From NCBI GenBank assembly GCA_040385825.1, contig JAZKGQ010000008.1, forward strand, positions 1 through 64,000: a DNA stretch of 64,000 bases. The letters run 5' to 3'. The notes below the pieces were generated by a model. That model did no database searches, was not told the origin of the DNA, and worked only from the letters and a program-made list of their open reading frames with translations. Below, one piece after another: positions 53,709-63,988 of the stretch. This DNA comes from JANNNF01 sp040385825 (GTDB taxonomy: Bacteria > Pseudomonadota > Alphaproteobacteria > Rhodobacterales > Rhodobacteraceae). Within the stretch, counting starts at the first letter, position 1; each line of letters starts with the position of its first letter. A program made the position numbers and the translations under genes.

Positions 53709-54782
53709 TTACTTGATCTGGTCTGCGGTGTAATAGCCCGAACCCACGAGCACGTCTTCGTAGTTCGACAGGTTCACCGAAACCGGCTCCAGCAGATAGG
53801 ACGGCACGACCTTGACCCCGTTGTCATAGGTGGTGGTGTCGTTGATTTCCGGTTCGGACCCGGTCAGCAGCGCATCGACCATCTTGACGGTCACACCGGC
53901 AAGGGTGCGGGTGTCCTTGAACACGGTCGAATACTGCTCGCCTGCGATCATCGACTTCACCGACGGCACTTCGGCGTCCTGGCCGGTGACGATCGGCATT
54001 TTCAGATCGCCCGACCCGTAACCCACGCCCTTGACCGAGGACAGGATCCCGATGGACAGCCCGTCATAGGGCGACAGCGCGCCGTGCAGGGCCTTGTCGC
54101 CATAGTTGGCCGACAGCAGGTTGTCCATGCGGGCCTGGGCCACGGCGCCATCCCAACGCAGGGTGCCGACCACATCCATGCCCAACTGGCCCGACGGCAC
54201 CACGATGCTGCCATCGGCAATCAGCGGGTCCAGCACCGACATCGCGCCGTTGTAGAAGAAGAAGGCGTTGTTGTCGTCCGGGCTGCCGCCGAACAGTTCC
54301 ACATTCCACGGCTTCACGTCCGGGAAGCGTTCCTTCAGACCCGCCACCAGCGATTCCGCCTGCTGCACGCCGACCTTGAAATTGTCGAAGGTGGCATAGT
54401 AGTCGACGTTGCCGGAATCACGGATCAGGCGGTCATAGGCGATGACCTTGATGCCCGATGCCGCCGCGTTGTCCAGCGCGTTCGACAGGGTGGTGCCGTC
54501 GATGGCGGCAATGACCAGAACCTTGACACCCTTGGTGATCATGTTCTCGATCTGGGCCAACTGGTTGGGAATGTCGTCTTCGGCATATTGCAGATCGGTG
54601 CCGTAGCCTGCTTCGGTGAACTGTTTCACCATCGCGTCGCCATCGCCGATCCAGCGGGCCGAGGATTTGGTCGGCATCGCAATGCCCACGGTGCCCTTGT
54701 CTTGCGCGCTGGCAAACTGCGGCATGGTCAACAGCGATGCGGCAACGCCAAGCGCCAGAAGCGCCCGTCTTGAAAGTGTCAT
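53709..54782 (-). CDS. chvE: Multiple-sugar ABC transporter substrate-binding protein ChvE
   Basis: 357 residues, with signal peptide MTLSRRALLALGVAASLLTM ending near FASAQ. Periplasmic binding protein type 1: GTVGIAMPTKSSARWIGDGDAMVK, VLVIAAIDGTTLSNALDNA, YDRLIRDSGNVDYYATFDNFKVG and ELFGGSPDDNNAFFFYNGA. ChvE binds D-galactose, L-arabinose and related sugars. Highest in the operon, just upstream of a hairpin. Divergent from gbpR. Confidence 0.95.
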   Translation of the reverse strand: MTLSRRALLALGVAASLLTMPQFASAQDKGTVGIAMPTKSSARWIGDGDAMVKQFTEAGYGTDLQYAEDDIPNQLAQIENMITKGVKVLVIAAIDGTTLSNALDNAAASGIKVIAYDRLIRDSGNVDYYATFDNFKVGVQQAESLVAGLKERFPDVKPWNVELFGGSPDDNNAFFFYNGAMSVLDPLIADGSIVVPSGQLGMDVVGTLRWDGAVAQARMDNLLSANYGDKALHGALSPYDGLSIGILSSVKGVGYGSGDLKMPIVTGQDAEVPSVKSMIAGEQYSTVFKDTRTLAGVTVKMVDALLTGSEPEINDTTTYDNGVKVVPSYLLEPVSVNLSNYEDVLVGSGYYTADQIK

Positions 54783-54901
54783 GTCTTATCCTCCCCAGGG
54801 CCGCCCATGTGCAGGTGCGGCGTGATTTGCCAGATCGCACGACCCCTCCTTGGGTCAGGCTGCGACGACGTGGGCGGACGATTGCAATTTGCTGCCATAT
54901 C

Positions 54902-54923
54902 CGTCAAATGATGATTTAAGACG
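54902..54923. promoter_or_regulatory. LysR-type operator dyad between chvE and gbpR
   Basis: An interrupted dyad: CGTC at 54902-54905 and GACG at 54920-54923, with AAAT and ATTT inside. It lies 20 bases before the LysR gene and 120 before chvE. This is where GbpR-type regulators act. Seen by eye; the T-N11-A rule was not scored. Confidence 0.45.
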
Positions 54924-54942
54924 TATATATGACGAAACGGGT

Positions 54943-55917
54943 ATGATGATGTCGGCACGCAGCGACGATCTTCAGCAACGCGGGCTAAAACTTGCGCATC
55001 TGCGATTGCTGGCCGCAATGGCAGACACGGGCCAGTTGGGCCTTGCCGCCGACCGCATGGGGGTGACGCAGCCCGCAGCCTCGCGCCTGCTGGCCGAGGT
55101 GGAACGCATCGTGGGCCGCCCGGTCCACAGCCGGACCGGGCGCGGCATGGTACTGACGGCGGTGGGTGCGGCCCTGGCACAGCGCGCGCAGCGGGTGCAG
55201 ATGGAACTGCGCGACGCCGCCCGCGATGTGGCCGAGATCGGCAAGGGTGCGGTCGGCCATGTGCGGATCGGGTCGGTCACCGGCCCTGCGCTGGACCGGG
55301 TGCTGCCTGCCCTGCGCACCGCGCGGGTGGCGTTTCCCAAGGTGACAGTCGAGGTGATCGTCGCCACATCCGACATCCTGTGCCAGCAACTGCTGGCGGG
55401 GCGCATCGACTTTGCCATCGGCCGTCTGCCCGACGGCGAAGGGCGCGACATGTTCGACGAACATCTGATCGCGCCGGAACCCGTCGCCCTGATGGCGCGG
55501 CGCAATCATCCGCTGGACCGGGCCGATCCGGTCAACCCGGTGGATCTGATGGCGCATGACTGGGTGATGCCGGGGCCGGATTCGCTGCTGGCGCGGTCGG
55601 TGCAGGCGCGGTTGCGGGTGTTGGGCCTGCCCGAACCGCAACAGCGGCTGTCCACCGCCTCGTTCCTTTTGACGCTGGCCTTGTTGCAGCAATCCAACGC
55701 GATTGCCCCGCTTGCCGTGGCGGTGGCCGATGCCTTTACCCGCGCCGCCGATGCGCCGTTTGTGACCCTGCCCGTCGATCTGGGCATCATCGTGGAACCC
55801 TTTGGCCTGGTCACCCGCGCCGCCATGCTGCTGCCCCCGGTGGCGCAGCGGCTGGCGGATCTGATCGTGGCGGTGCAGCCCGAAAGCACTGGCAACAATG
55901 GGCTGGCTGTGGTGTAA
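54943..55917 (+). CDS. gbpR: LysR-family regulator GbpR-like
   Basis: 324 residues. HTH near residues 18-70 (LKLAHLRLLAAMADTGQLGLAADRMGVTQPAASRLLAEVERIVG) and a periplasmic-type effector domain (HVRIGSVTGPALDRVLPALR, FAIGRLPDGEGRDMF). Divergent from chvE, the position of gbpR in Agrobacterium, where it is the galactose-responsive regulator of chvE. Three in-frame ATGs (54943, 54946, 54949) all fit. Confidence 0.88.
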   Translation: MMMSARSDDLQQRGLKLAHLRLLAAMADTGQLGLAADRMGVTQPAASRLLAEVERIVGRPVHSRTGRGMVLTAVGAALAQRAQRVQMELRDAARDVAEIGKGAVGHVRIGSVTGPALDRVLPALRTARVAFPKVTVEVIVATSDILCQQLLAGRIDFAIGRLPDGEGRDMFDEHLIAPEPVALMARRNHPLDRADPVNPVDLMAHDWVMPGPDSLLARSVQARLRVLGLPEPQQRLSTASFLLTLALLQQSNAIAPLAVAVADAFTRAADAPFVTLPVDLGIIVEPFGLVTRAAMLLPPVAQRLADLIVAVQPESTGNNGLAVV

Positions 55918-55946
55918 ATCGGGCAAACCAAGCCGGAACCCGCACA

Positions 55947-56987
55947 ATGACCAACCCTTTGGGCAGCCTGCTGTCCGCCCCGCCGCCCGCCCTGACCGAC
56001 GCCGAAATGCTGAACCTCGCCGCCCGCCATTTCGGCCTGTCGGGCAGCGTCAAGCGTCTGACGTCGGAACGCGATCTGAACCTGTTGCTGCGCACGGCGG
56101 AGGGGGCGGGCTATGTGCTGAAGGCGTCAAACCCGGTTGAACCCCCTGATGTGACCGAGTTTCAGACCCTCGCCCTGCACCACATCGCGCGCATGGCCCC
56201 CGGTTTGCCGGTGCCGCGGGTGATGCTGGCGCAGGATGGCCGCAGCGCCATTGCCCTGCCCGCTGGTGGTGTTTTCCGTGCGCTGACCTACCTTGAGGGC
56301 ACTCCCTTGCATCTGGCCCCGCGCAGCACGGCGCAGCGCCGGGCAATCGGGGCGACGCAGGCCGCGCTGACCCAGGCCCTGCAAGGGTTCGACCACCCCG
56401 CCGCCGGCCATATCCTGCTGTGGGACATCAAGAATGCCGCCGATCTGCGCCCCCTGCTGCCTGCCATCGCCGATCCGGGTCAGCGCGCCACGGCGGCGGC
56501 GTTCCTTGACCGGTTCGATGCGGTCATCGCCCCTGCCCTTGCGCAGATGCCGGTGCAGGTCGTCCATTCCGACATGAACCCGCATAACGTGCTGGTGGAC
56601 CCGGCCAACCCCGACCACATCGCCGGAATCATCGACTTTGGCGATATGGTCCGCACCCCGCGCGTCTGCGATGTGGCAGTGGCCGCGTCCTATGTCATCG
56701 ACCCCGCCGACCCGCTCGGCAGCCTGTGCGCCCATTTCGCAGGCTATCAGGCGGTGAACCCGCTGACCGGCGCCGAGGTGGACCTGCTGTTCGACCTGAT
56801 CACCGCGCGGCTGGTGACTACCCTGTCGATCGCCAACTGGCGGGCCGCGCAATACCCTGAAAACGCAGACTATATCCTGCGCAACACCGCCCATGCCCGC
56901 ATTGGCCTTGCGGCCTTTGCTGGCATCACCCCTGCCGCTGCCCGCGCGGCCTTTGCCGCCGTGATGAAGGACAAGACCGATGCCTGA
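55947..56987 (+). CDS. Phosphotransferase (hydroxylysine kinase-like)
   Basis: 346 residues of the aminoglycoside-phosphotransferase fold. The catalytic loop is HSDMNPHN (207-214) with Asp209 and Asn214, and the metal motif is IDFGDM (229-234). The N-lobe has YVLKASNP (Lys). The next gene is an aminotransferase-like phospho-lyase, the pairing seen in hydroxylysine degradation: kinase makes 5-phosphohydroxylysine. Eight-base overlap with that gene. Substrate inferred from context. Confidence 0.8.
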   Translation: MTNPLGSLLSAPPPALTDAEMLNLAARHFGLSGSVKRLTSERDLNLLLRTAEGAGYVLKASNPVEPPDVTEFQTLALHHIARMAPGLPVPRVMLAQDGRSAIALPAGGVFRALTYLEGTPLHLAPRSTAQRRAIGATQAALTQALQGFDHPAAGHILLWDIKNAADLRPLLPAIADPGQRATAAAFLDRFDAVIAPALAQMPVQVVHSDMNPHNVLVDPANPDHIAGIIDFGDMVRTPRVCDVAVAASYVIDPADPLGSLCAHFAGYQAVNPLTGAEVDLLFDLITARLVTTLSIANWRAAQYPENADYILRNTAHARIGLAAFAGITPAAARAAFAAVMKDKTDA

Positions 56988-58299
56988 CGACACCATGGTC
57001 AACGCCTTTGTCCCCGGCGCCGCCCTGCCGCCCGAGGAGGCCGCCCTGATCGCGCGGCGTCAGGCGGTGCTGGGTCCGGCCTACCGGCTGTTCTATGAAA
57101 CCCCGGTGCATCTGGTGCGGGGCAGCGGGGTCTGGCTGTACGATGCGACGGGCGAGGCCTATCTTGACGTGTACAACAACGTGGCAAGCGTCGGCCATTG
57201 CCACCCCCGCGTGGTGGCCGCGATGGCGCAGCAGGCCGGGGTTCTGGCCAGCCACACCCGGTACTTGCATGACGGCGTGCTGACCTATGCCGAACGCCTT
57301 CTGGCGCATTTTCCCCCGGCGCTGTCCCATGTGATGTTCACCTGCACCGGGTCCGAGGCGAATGATCTGGCGCTGCGGCTGGCCCGCGCGCGCACCGGGG
57401 GAACCGGGGTGATCGTCACCGCCAACGCCTATCACGGGGTCACGCTGGCGGTGGCGGAACTGTCGCCCTCTCTGGGGGCCGGCGTGCCTTTGGGGCCGCA
57501 TGTGCGGGTGGTGCCTGCGCCGCACGGGCCTGATGCTGGGGCCACATTCACCGCCGATGTGCAGGCCGCGATTGCCGACATGCAGGCGCATGGCATCCGC
57601 CCCTGCGCGCTGCTGGTGGACACGATCTTTTCGTCCGACGGGGTTGTCACCGGGCCTGCGGGCTTTCTGGCCGGGGCGGTGGCCGCCATTCGCGCGGCAG
57701 GCGGGCTGTTCATCGCCGATGAGGTGCAACCGGGGTTTGGCCGCACCGGCGATGCGATGTGGGGGTTTGCCCGCCACGGGCTGGTGCCGGATATGGTGTC
57801 CCTGGGCAAGCCGATGGGCAATGGCTATCCCGTCGCAGGCCTTGTGATGCAGCCCGATGTGGTGGCCGAATTTGGCGCAAAGGCGCGCTATTTCAACACC
57901 TTCGGCGGCAATGCCGTGGCGGCGGCGACCGCCTTGGCGGTGCTGGAGGTGATCGAGGACGAAGGGTTGATGCAGAACGCAGGCACCGTCGGGGCAACCT
58001 TCCGGCAAGGGCTGGAAGGTCTGGCGCGGAATCACGCCTGCCTTGGCGACATCCGGGCGGCGGGGCTGTTTCTGGGGGTGGACATCGTCGATGAAACGGG
58101 CCGCCCCGACGGCGCCCGCGCCGCCCGCATCGTCAATGATCTGCGCGCCGCACGGGTGCTGATTTCGGCCACCGGCCCGCGCGGGCATGTGCTGAAACTG
58201 CGCCCGCCGCTGGTGTTTTCGTCAGACAACACCGCGCTGTTTCTGGAACGGCTGGACCGCGTGCTTCAGGCCCAGGCCGGTCCCCAGGGAAATTCGTGA
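56980..58299 (+). CDS. Class III aminotransferase, probable 5-phosphohydroxylysine phospho-lyase
   Basis: 439 residues. PLP motifs: GSEANDLALRLA, IADEVQPGFGRTGDAMWGF (Asp247) and SLGKPMGNGYPVAG with Lys277. The closest kinds are AGXT2L-type phospho-lyases of phosphoethanolamine or 5-phosphohydroxylysine. The preceding kinase supports that; an ordinary omega-aminotransferase is the alternative. Its last 34 bases overlap the convergent fucD gene end. Confidence 0.85.
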   Translation: MPDDTMVNAFVPGAALPPEEAALIARRQAVLGPAYRLFYETPVHLVRGSGVWLYDATGEAYLDVYNNVASVGHCHPRVVAAMAQQAGVLASHTRYLHDGVLTYAERLLAHFPPALSHVMFTCTGSEANDLALRLARARTGGTGVIVTANAYHGVTLAVAELSPSLGAGVPLGPHVRVVPAPHGPDAGATFTADVQAAIADMQAHGIRPCALLVDTIFSSDGVVTGPAGFLAGAVAAIRAAGGLFIADEVQPGFGRTGDAMWGFARHGLVPDMVSLGKPMGNGYPVAGLVMQPDVVAEFGAKARYFNTFGGNAVAAATALAVLEVIEDEGLMQNAGTVGATFRQGLEGLARNHACLGDIRAAGLFLGVDIVDETGRPDGARAARIVNDLRAARVLISATGPRGHVLKLRPPLVFSSDNTALFLERLDRVLQAQAGPQGNS

Positions 58300-59552
58300 T
58301 CGGCCAGCGACCTGGCCTTCATCTCGATCGAATAACCGGGGTCTTCGGGGGCGATGTAATGCCCGGCCTTCATCTGCACCGGGGTCAGGAAATGGCCGTG
58401 CAGATGATCGACATATTCCAGCACGCGCTCGTCCAGACTGCCTGACACGGCGATGTAATCGAACATCGACAGGTGCTGCACATATTCGCACAGCCCCACC
58501 CCGCCCGCATGCGGGCAGACCGGCACGCCGAACTTTTCGGCCAGCAGGATCACGCCGACAATCTCGTTCACCCCGCCCAGACGGGCAGAGTCCAGTTGCA
58601 GGAAGGACAACCCCCCGGCTTGCAGGAATTGCTTGAACATCACCGCGTTGTGGCAATGCTCGCCCGTCGCGACCCGGATGGGGGCAAGGGCACGGGCGAT
58701 GGTGGTGTGGCCCAGAATGTCATCCGGGCTGGTCGGTTCCTCGATCCACCACGGGTCGAACTGGGCCAGCTCGCGCATGTTGGCAATCGCCTGGGTCACG
58801 CCCCAGACCTGATTGGCGTCCATCATCAACCGCCGGTCCGGCCCGATTTCCTGCCGCAGGATCCGGGCGCGGCGGATGTCATCGGCCAGATTGCCGCCCA
58901 CCTTCATCTTGAAATGGGTCCAGCCTTCGGCCAGCGCCGCCTGCACCAGCCCGCGCATCCTGTCATCGGAATAGCCCAGCCACCCGGCGCTGGTGGTATA
59001 GGCCGGAAAGCCGGTGGCACGCATCTGCGCGGTGCGCGCGGCACGGCCATGGGCCTTTTCCTCCATCCTCTCGCGCGCCTCGGCAGGGTCCAGCGCGTCG
59101 GCAAGGTAGGTCCAGTCGACCAGTTTCACCGTCTCGGCGGGCGACATCTCGGTCAATATGCGCCAGACCGGTTTGCCCTGCACCTTGCCGAACAGATCCC
59201 ACACCGCGTTGACAATCGCCGCCGCCGCCAGATGGATCACGCCCTTTTCCGGCCCGACCCACCGCAGCTGGCTGTCGCCTGTCACCCGCTTCCACATCGC
59301 CCCCATGTCCGCGAACAGATCGTCGGTGTCCTGCCCCACCAGAAACGGGGCCAGCGCCCGGATGCCCGCCACGCACAGGTCATTGCCCCGGCCAATGGTG
59401 AAGGTCAGGCCATGCCCCTGCACCCCGCCTGCCGTTTCAATGATGCAATAGGCCGCCGAATAATCGGGGGCGAGGTTCATCGCATCCGACCCGTCCAGAC
59501 TGCGCGAGGTGGGAAAGCGGATGTCCAAAGCCCGGACGGCGGTAATGCGCAT
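58266..59552 (-). CDS. L-fuconate dehydratase (enolase superfamily)
   Basis: 428 residues. Enolase-superfamily features: MKVGGNLADDIRRARILRQE with Lys, MMDANQVWGVTQAIANM (Asp metal ligand), EEPTSPDDILGHTTI and the catalytic VATGEHCHN and PHAGGVGLCEYVQHLSMFD. It dehydrates L-fuconate to 2-keto-3-deoxy-L-fuconate. Overlaps the end of the aminotransferase gene on the opposite strand by 34 bases. Precedes no enzyme; follows ribokinase by 3 bases. Confidence 0.92.
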   Translation of the reverse strand: MRITAVRALDIRFPTSRSLDGSDAMNLAPDYSAAYCIIETAGGVQGHGLTFTIGRGNDLCVAGIRALAPFLVGQDTDDLFADMGAMWKRVTGDSQLRWVGPEKGVIHLAAAAIVNAVWDLFGKVQGKPVWRILTEMSPAETVKLVDWTYLADALDPAEARERMEEKAHGRAARTAQMRATGFPAYTTSAGWLGYSDDRMRGLVQAALAEGWTHFKMKVGGNLADDIRRARILRQEIGPDRRLMMDANQVWGVTQAIANMRELAQFDPWWIEEPTSPDDILGHTTIARALAPIRVATGEHCHNAVMFKQFLQAGGLSFLQLDSARLGGVNEIVGVILLAEKFGVPVCPHAGGVGLCEYVQHLSMFDYIAVSGSLDERVLEYVDHLHGHFLTPVQMKAGHYIAPEDPGYSIEMKARSLADHEFPWGPAWA

Positions 59553-59555
59553 GAC

Positions 59556-60476
59556 CTATCCTTTTGAAAGCAAAGCCTCTATTTCCGCGCGTGACGGCAT
59601 CGCAGGCGCAGTCCCCGCCCGCGTGACCGAAATCCCCGCCGTGGCATTGGCAAAGCGCATGGCATCAGGAATCGCCTGCCCTTCGGACAGGGCCAACGCA
59701 AAGCCGCCGTTGAACGCATCCCCTGCCCCGGTTGTTTCCACCACGGGGCCTGCGCTGACCACCGGCACATGCACGGTCTGCGTGCGGTCACGGTACAGCG
59801 CGCCGTTCGACCCAAGCGTGATCACCACCGCCCCCACCCCGCGCGCCATCAGCGCGTCGGCGGCGGCAATGGCCTCGTCCACCGTGGTCACCGGCAGGCC
59901 GGTCAGCGCCTCGGCCTCGGATTCGTTGGGGGTAATGTAGTCGCACAGGGCCAGCATCGCATCGGTCAGCGGGGCCGCAGGGGCCGGGTTCAGGATGGTG
60001 GTCACCCCTGCGGTACGGGCAATCTCCAACCCCCGGATCGCAGCGGGGATCGGCTGTTCAAGCTGCGTCACGAACACCGCAGCCCCCTCGATCAGGTCGC
60101 GCCTGGCCTCGACATCCTCGACCGACACCCGGCCTGCCGCCCCTGCCGCCACGATGATGGCGTTGTTGCCGGTGCTGTTTTCGATGAAGATATAGGCCGC
60201 CCCGGTGTAGCTGTCATGGTCCACCGTCACCTCTGGCACCACGCCGGCCTTGGCCCAGGTGGCCTGCGCAATCTCGGCAAAGGCATCGTTGCCCAGACGG
60301 GTGATGAAATGCACATTGCCCCCCGCCATGGCGGCGGCGACGGATTGGTTGGACCCCTTCCCCCCCGGTCCCAGCACGAAGGACGTGCCCAGAATCGTCT
60401 CGCCCATCCTGGGTTGACGGTCGGCGCGGTAGGCGGTGTCGGCCACGAAGATGCCAAGAATGACGATCGGTTTCAT
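59556..60476 (-). CDS. Ribokinase-family sugar kinase
   Basis: 306 residues of the PfkB family: GGKGSNQSVAAAMAGG near the N-terminus and VVETTGAGDAFNGGFALALSEG with the catalytic Asp near the end. Typical of ribokinase. Its place between fucU and fucD suggests use in L-fucose or ribose metabolism. It starts 4 bases after fucU. Confidence 0.9.
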   Translation of the reverse strand: MKPIVILGIFVADTAYRADRQPRMGETILGTSFVLGPGGKGSNQSVAAAMAGGNVHFITRLGNDAFAEIAQATWAKAGVVPEVTVDHDSYTGAAYIFIENSTGNNAIIVAAGAAGRVSVEDVEARRDLIEGAAVFVTQLEQPIPAAIRGLEIARTAGVTTILNPAPAAPLTDAMLALCDYITPNESEAEALTGLPVTTVDEAIAAADALMARGVGAVVITLGSNGALYRDRTQTVHVPVVSAGPVVETTGAGDAFNGGFALALSEGQAIPDAMRFANATAGISVTRAGTAPAMPSRAEIEALLSKG

Positions 60477-60480
60477 TGCA

Positions 60481-60933
60481 TCACACCTCCGGCGCGATCA
60501 CGCCCTTGCGGAGCATGAAACAGCCATAGAACCGCCGCTCGCCGGTCTGCACCACGGCATAGGCGGTGCGGGCCATGTCATAAAACGCAAAGCGTTCAAT
60601 GCTGATCATCGGGCGGGGCTGGCCTTCTGCCGCGTCGATCTCGGCCTGAACCTCGATCTGCACGGGCGGCAGGGTGGCGGCGTCGCCCACCATCTCCATC
60701 CGGCCCGCGAAATCCGGGACGAACGTGTCCAGCGGCAGCACGGTCAGAATGGCGTTGATCGCCTGCGCCGCCGTCAGGTTTTCCATCCGCAGCAGTTTGC
60801 CCGTGACAGTGGCGCGCGCCACCTGATCGGCGGGAAAATTGGTGTCGCACACGATCAGCACATCGCCGTGGCCCATGGCGCGCAAGCAGCCCAGCACTTC
60901 GGCGTTCAGCCGGTTGTCGATTCCTTTGAGCAT
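60481..60933 (-). CDS. fucU: L-fucose mutarotase (RbsD/FucU family)
   Basis: 150 residues: LKGIDNRLNAEVLGCLRAMGHGDVLIVCDTNFPAD near the start, with the catalytic His in GHGD, and RFYGCFMLRKGVIAPEV at the end. It interconverts fucose anomers. FucU is near fucD and a kinase, supporting an L-fucose role; D-ribose pyranase (RbsD) is the alternative. Confidence 0.88.
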   Translation of the reverse strand: MLKGIDNRLNAEVLGCLRAMGHGDVLIVCDTNFPADQVARATVTGKLLRMENLTAAQAINAILTVLPLDTFVPDFAGRMEMVGDAATLPPVQIEVQAEIDAAEGQPRPMISIERFAFYDMARTAYAVVQTGERRFYGCFMLRKGVIAPEV

Positions 60934-60945
60934 CTTTATCCCTCC

Positions 60946-62007
<1,062 letters not shown>

Positions 62008-62079
62008 GTGGTCCCCACCCTTTTTGATCTGGGCCTGACGCTAGCCGCTGCGGCGGGGCCTGTCCATCGGCTGATCATA

Positions 62080-62125
62080 CTAACATGTTAGAATCTTGAC
62101 AGGCCGCCCGCCCCCTGCGTAGCTT
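62080..62125. promoter_or_regulatory. Operator and promoter between the divergent sugar-transport genes
   Basis: The 12-base perfect palindrome CTAACATGTTAG (62080-62091) is followed by TTGACA (62096-62101) and, 18 bases on, TAGCTT (62120-62125) for rightward transcription. On the minus strand TATGAT lies at 62077-62072, directly beside the palindrome, as a -10 for the ATPase gene. One bound repressor could control both directions. The form is that of GntR-type operators; the regulator is not in the window. Confidence 0.6.
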
Positions 62126-62292
62126 ACCGCCGAGGACAGGTTGCACAGGGGAGGGGAGGCCCCGTTTGCGATGGCACCGCGCCATGGCGGCAGGCAACCA
62201 CGGCCCGATCACGGACGACATCACGGACGACACAGGGAAAATCCGCCAGCGGCCCCAAGCGGCGCAGACTGGCATCAACGGGAGGAGATATC

Positions 62293-63924
62293 GTGAAAGT
62301 AGAAATCTACGAGGCCATGCAGCGCGCCCAGATCAGCCGCCGCCGCATGCTGCAAGGGGCAACCGCAATGGGGGCGATGGCCCTGCTGCCGATGTCGATG
62401 AAACCGGCAGCGGCCCAGGCCAGCCTGCGCGCCCAGATTCTGGCGATTCCCGGCGTGGGTCAGGGCAGCCCGACCGATGTGCATTGGCAGCAGGTGGGCG
62501 AGCTGTGCCTTGACGCCACCAAGGCCAATGTGGCCGAGGGCGAATTTGCCGGGGTGGAACTGACCTTCCTTGGCCTGAACAACCAGAACCAGCACAACGT
62601 GCTGTTCCGCGGGTTCCTGAAGTCATGGGAAGCCTACACGGGGGCCAAGATCAACTGGGTCGACCTTGCCCAGGCCGATTACAACGCCCGCCTGCAACAG
62701 TCGATCGCGACCGGCACGGTGGACTTCGACATCCTCGCCATGGGCGCACCGTTCGAAGGCGACACCGCCGGGCGCGGCCTGCTGTCGGAAATGCCCGATT
62801 GGGTGAAGACCCAGATCGACATGACGGATTATGTCGGCTACCTGCAAGCGCCCGTCGGCACATGGGATGGCAAGACCTACCGCATCTCGGTGGACGGCGA
62901 CTGCCACACCTTTGCCTATCGCAAGGATTACTTCGGCGAAGGCTCGATCTCGGGCATGGCCGAAGCGCCCAAGACCTGGCAGGAAGTGCAGGCCGCCACC
63001 AAGGCGCTGGCCGGCAAGACCGACCCGCTGACCGGCCTGCCCGCCTACGGCTATCTTGACCCGCTGAAAGGCTGGGGCGGGTTCGGGTTCTATTTCCTGG
63101 AAAGCCGCGCCACCGCCTATGCCAAGCATCCCGACAACAAGGCCTGGCTGTTCGACCCGGAAACGATGAAGCCCTATGTCAACAACCCGGCCTTCGTGCG
63201 CGCCATTCAGGATGTGATGGATGTGCAGTCCATCGGCCCTGCCGACCAGATCAACGCCGATCCGGGCACCACGGCGTTTCAGGAATTCCTGGCCGGCACC
63301 GGCTCGATGATCTCGTGGTGGGGGGATGTGGGGTCGAACTCGCGCACCTCTGACAGCTCGGTGGTGGGCGATGTCACCTCGTTCTCGATCCTGCCGGGGT
63401 CGGATGATGTGTACAACAACGTGACCGGCGCTTGGGAAACCTTGGCCTCGGGGCCGAACCATGCGCCGAACATGGCCTATCTGGGCTGGGGGGTCTATGT
63501 GACCAGCCTTGTCGAGGGCGACGAGAAGCGCAAGAAAGCCGCCTGGTCTGCCGCAGCCCATCTGGGCGGCAAGGATCTTGCGCTGTGGACGGCGGCCTAT
63601 CCGTCGGGCTATCAGCCCTACCGCACCAGCCAGTTCCAGTATGAGGAATGGGAAGCGGCAGGCTATGACCGGGCCTTCATCGAGGATTATCTCGGGTCGA
63701 ACCTTGACAGCTACAACCACCCGAACTCGGCGATCGAACCGCGCATTCCCGGCATCTTCCAGTACTATTCGGTGGCCGAGGACGAGTTGGCCAAGGGTTT
63801 TGCCGGGCAATACAAATCGGCACAGGAAACCGCCGATGCGATTGCGGCCGCCTGGGAAAAGATCACCGACCAGATCGGGCGGGACAGCCAGATTGCGCTG
63901 TATAAGGCAAGTCTGGGCATGTGA
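62293..63924 (+). CDS. ABC transporter extracellular solute-binding protein, family 1
   Basis: 543 residues, longer than most family 1 binding proteins. The N-terminal SRRRMLQGATAMGAMALLPM with a later AAAQ site is a Tat-like or Sec signal. The mature protein has AQADYNARLQQSIATGTVDFDILAMGAPFEGD, RISVDGDCHTFAYRKDYF and FWGDVGSN-like segments. The start is GTG at 62293, with GGAGG upstream. Divergent from the MalK-type ATPase gene. Sugar not identified; near fuconate genes, so L-fucose or a related sugar is possible. Confidence 0.9.
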   Translation: MKVEIYEAMQRAQISRRRMLQGATAMGAMALLPMSMKPAAAQASLRAQILAIPGVGQGSPTDVHWQQVGELCLDATKANVAEGEFAGVELTFLGLNNQNQHNVLFRGFLKSWEAYTGAKINWVDLAQADYNARLQQSIATGTVDFDILAMGAPFEGDTAGRGLLSEMPDWVKTQIDMTDYVGYLQAPVGTWDGKTYRISVDGDCHTFAYRKDYFGEGSISGMAEAPKTWQEVQAATKALAGKTDPLTGLPAYGYLDPLKGWGGFGFYFLESRATAYAKHPDNKAWLFDPETMKPYVNNPAFVRAIQDVMDVQSIGPADQINADPGTTAFQEFLAGTGSMISWWGDVGSNSRTSDSSVVGDVTSFSILPGSDDVYNNVTGAWETLASGPNHAPNMAYLGWGVYVTSLVEGDEKRKKAAWSAAAHLGGKDLALWTAAYPSGYQPYRTSQFQYEEWEAAGYDRAFIEDYLGSNLDSYNHPNSAIEPRIPGIFQYYSVAEDELAKGFAGQYKSAQETADAIAAAWEKITDQIGRDSQIALYKASLGM

Positions 63925-63928
63925 GAAC

Positions 63929-63988
63929 GGCAGGGCGGGGTGAACCCCGCCTTGCCCTTTGTCCGGTAGCGGCGGGGTGAACCCCGCC
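63929..63988 (+). repeat. Paired GGCGGGGTGAACCCCGCC hairpins after the binding-protein gene
   Basis: The stem GGCAGGGCGGGG with CCCCGCCTTGCC (63929-63956, loop TGAA) is followed at 63971-63988 by a second GGCGGGGTGAACCCCGCC. Both are palindromic and GC-rich. They sit 4 bases after the stop, probably an attenuator or mRNA end-protection between binding-protein and permease genes. Confidence 0.7.
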
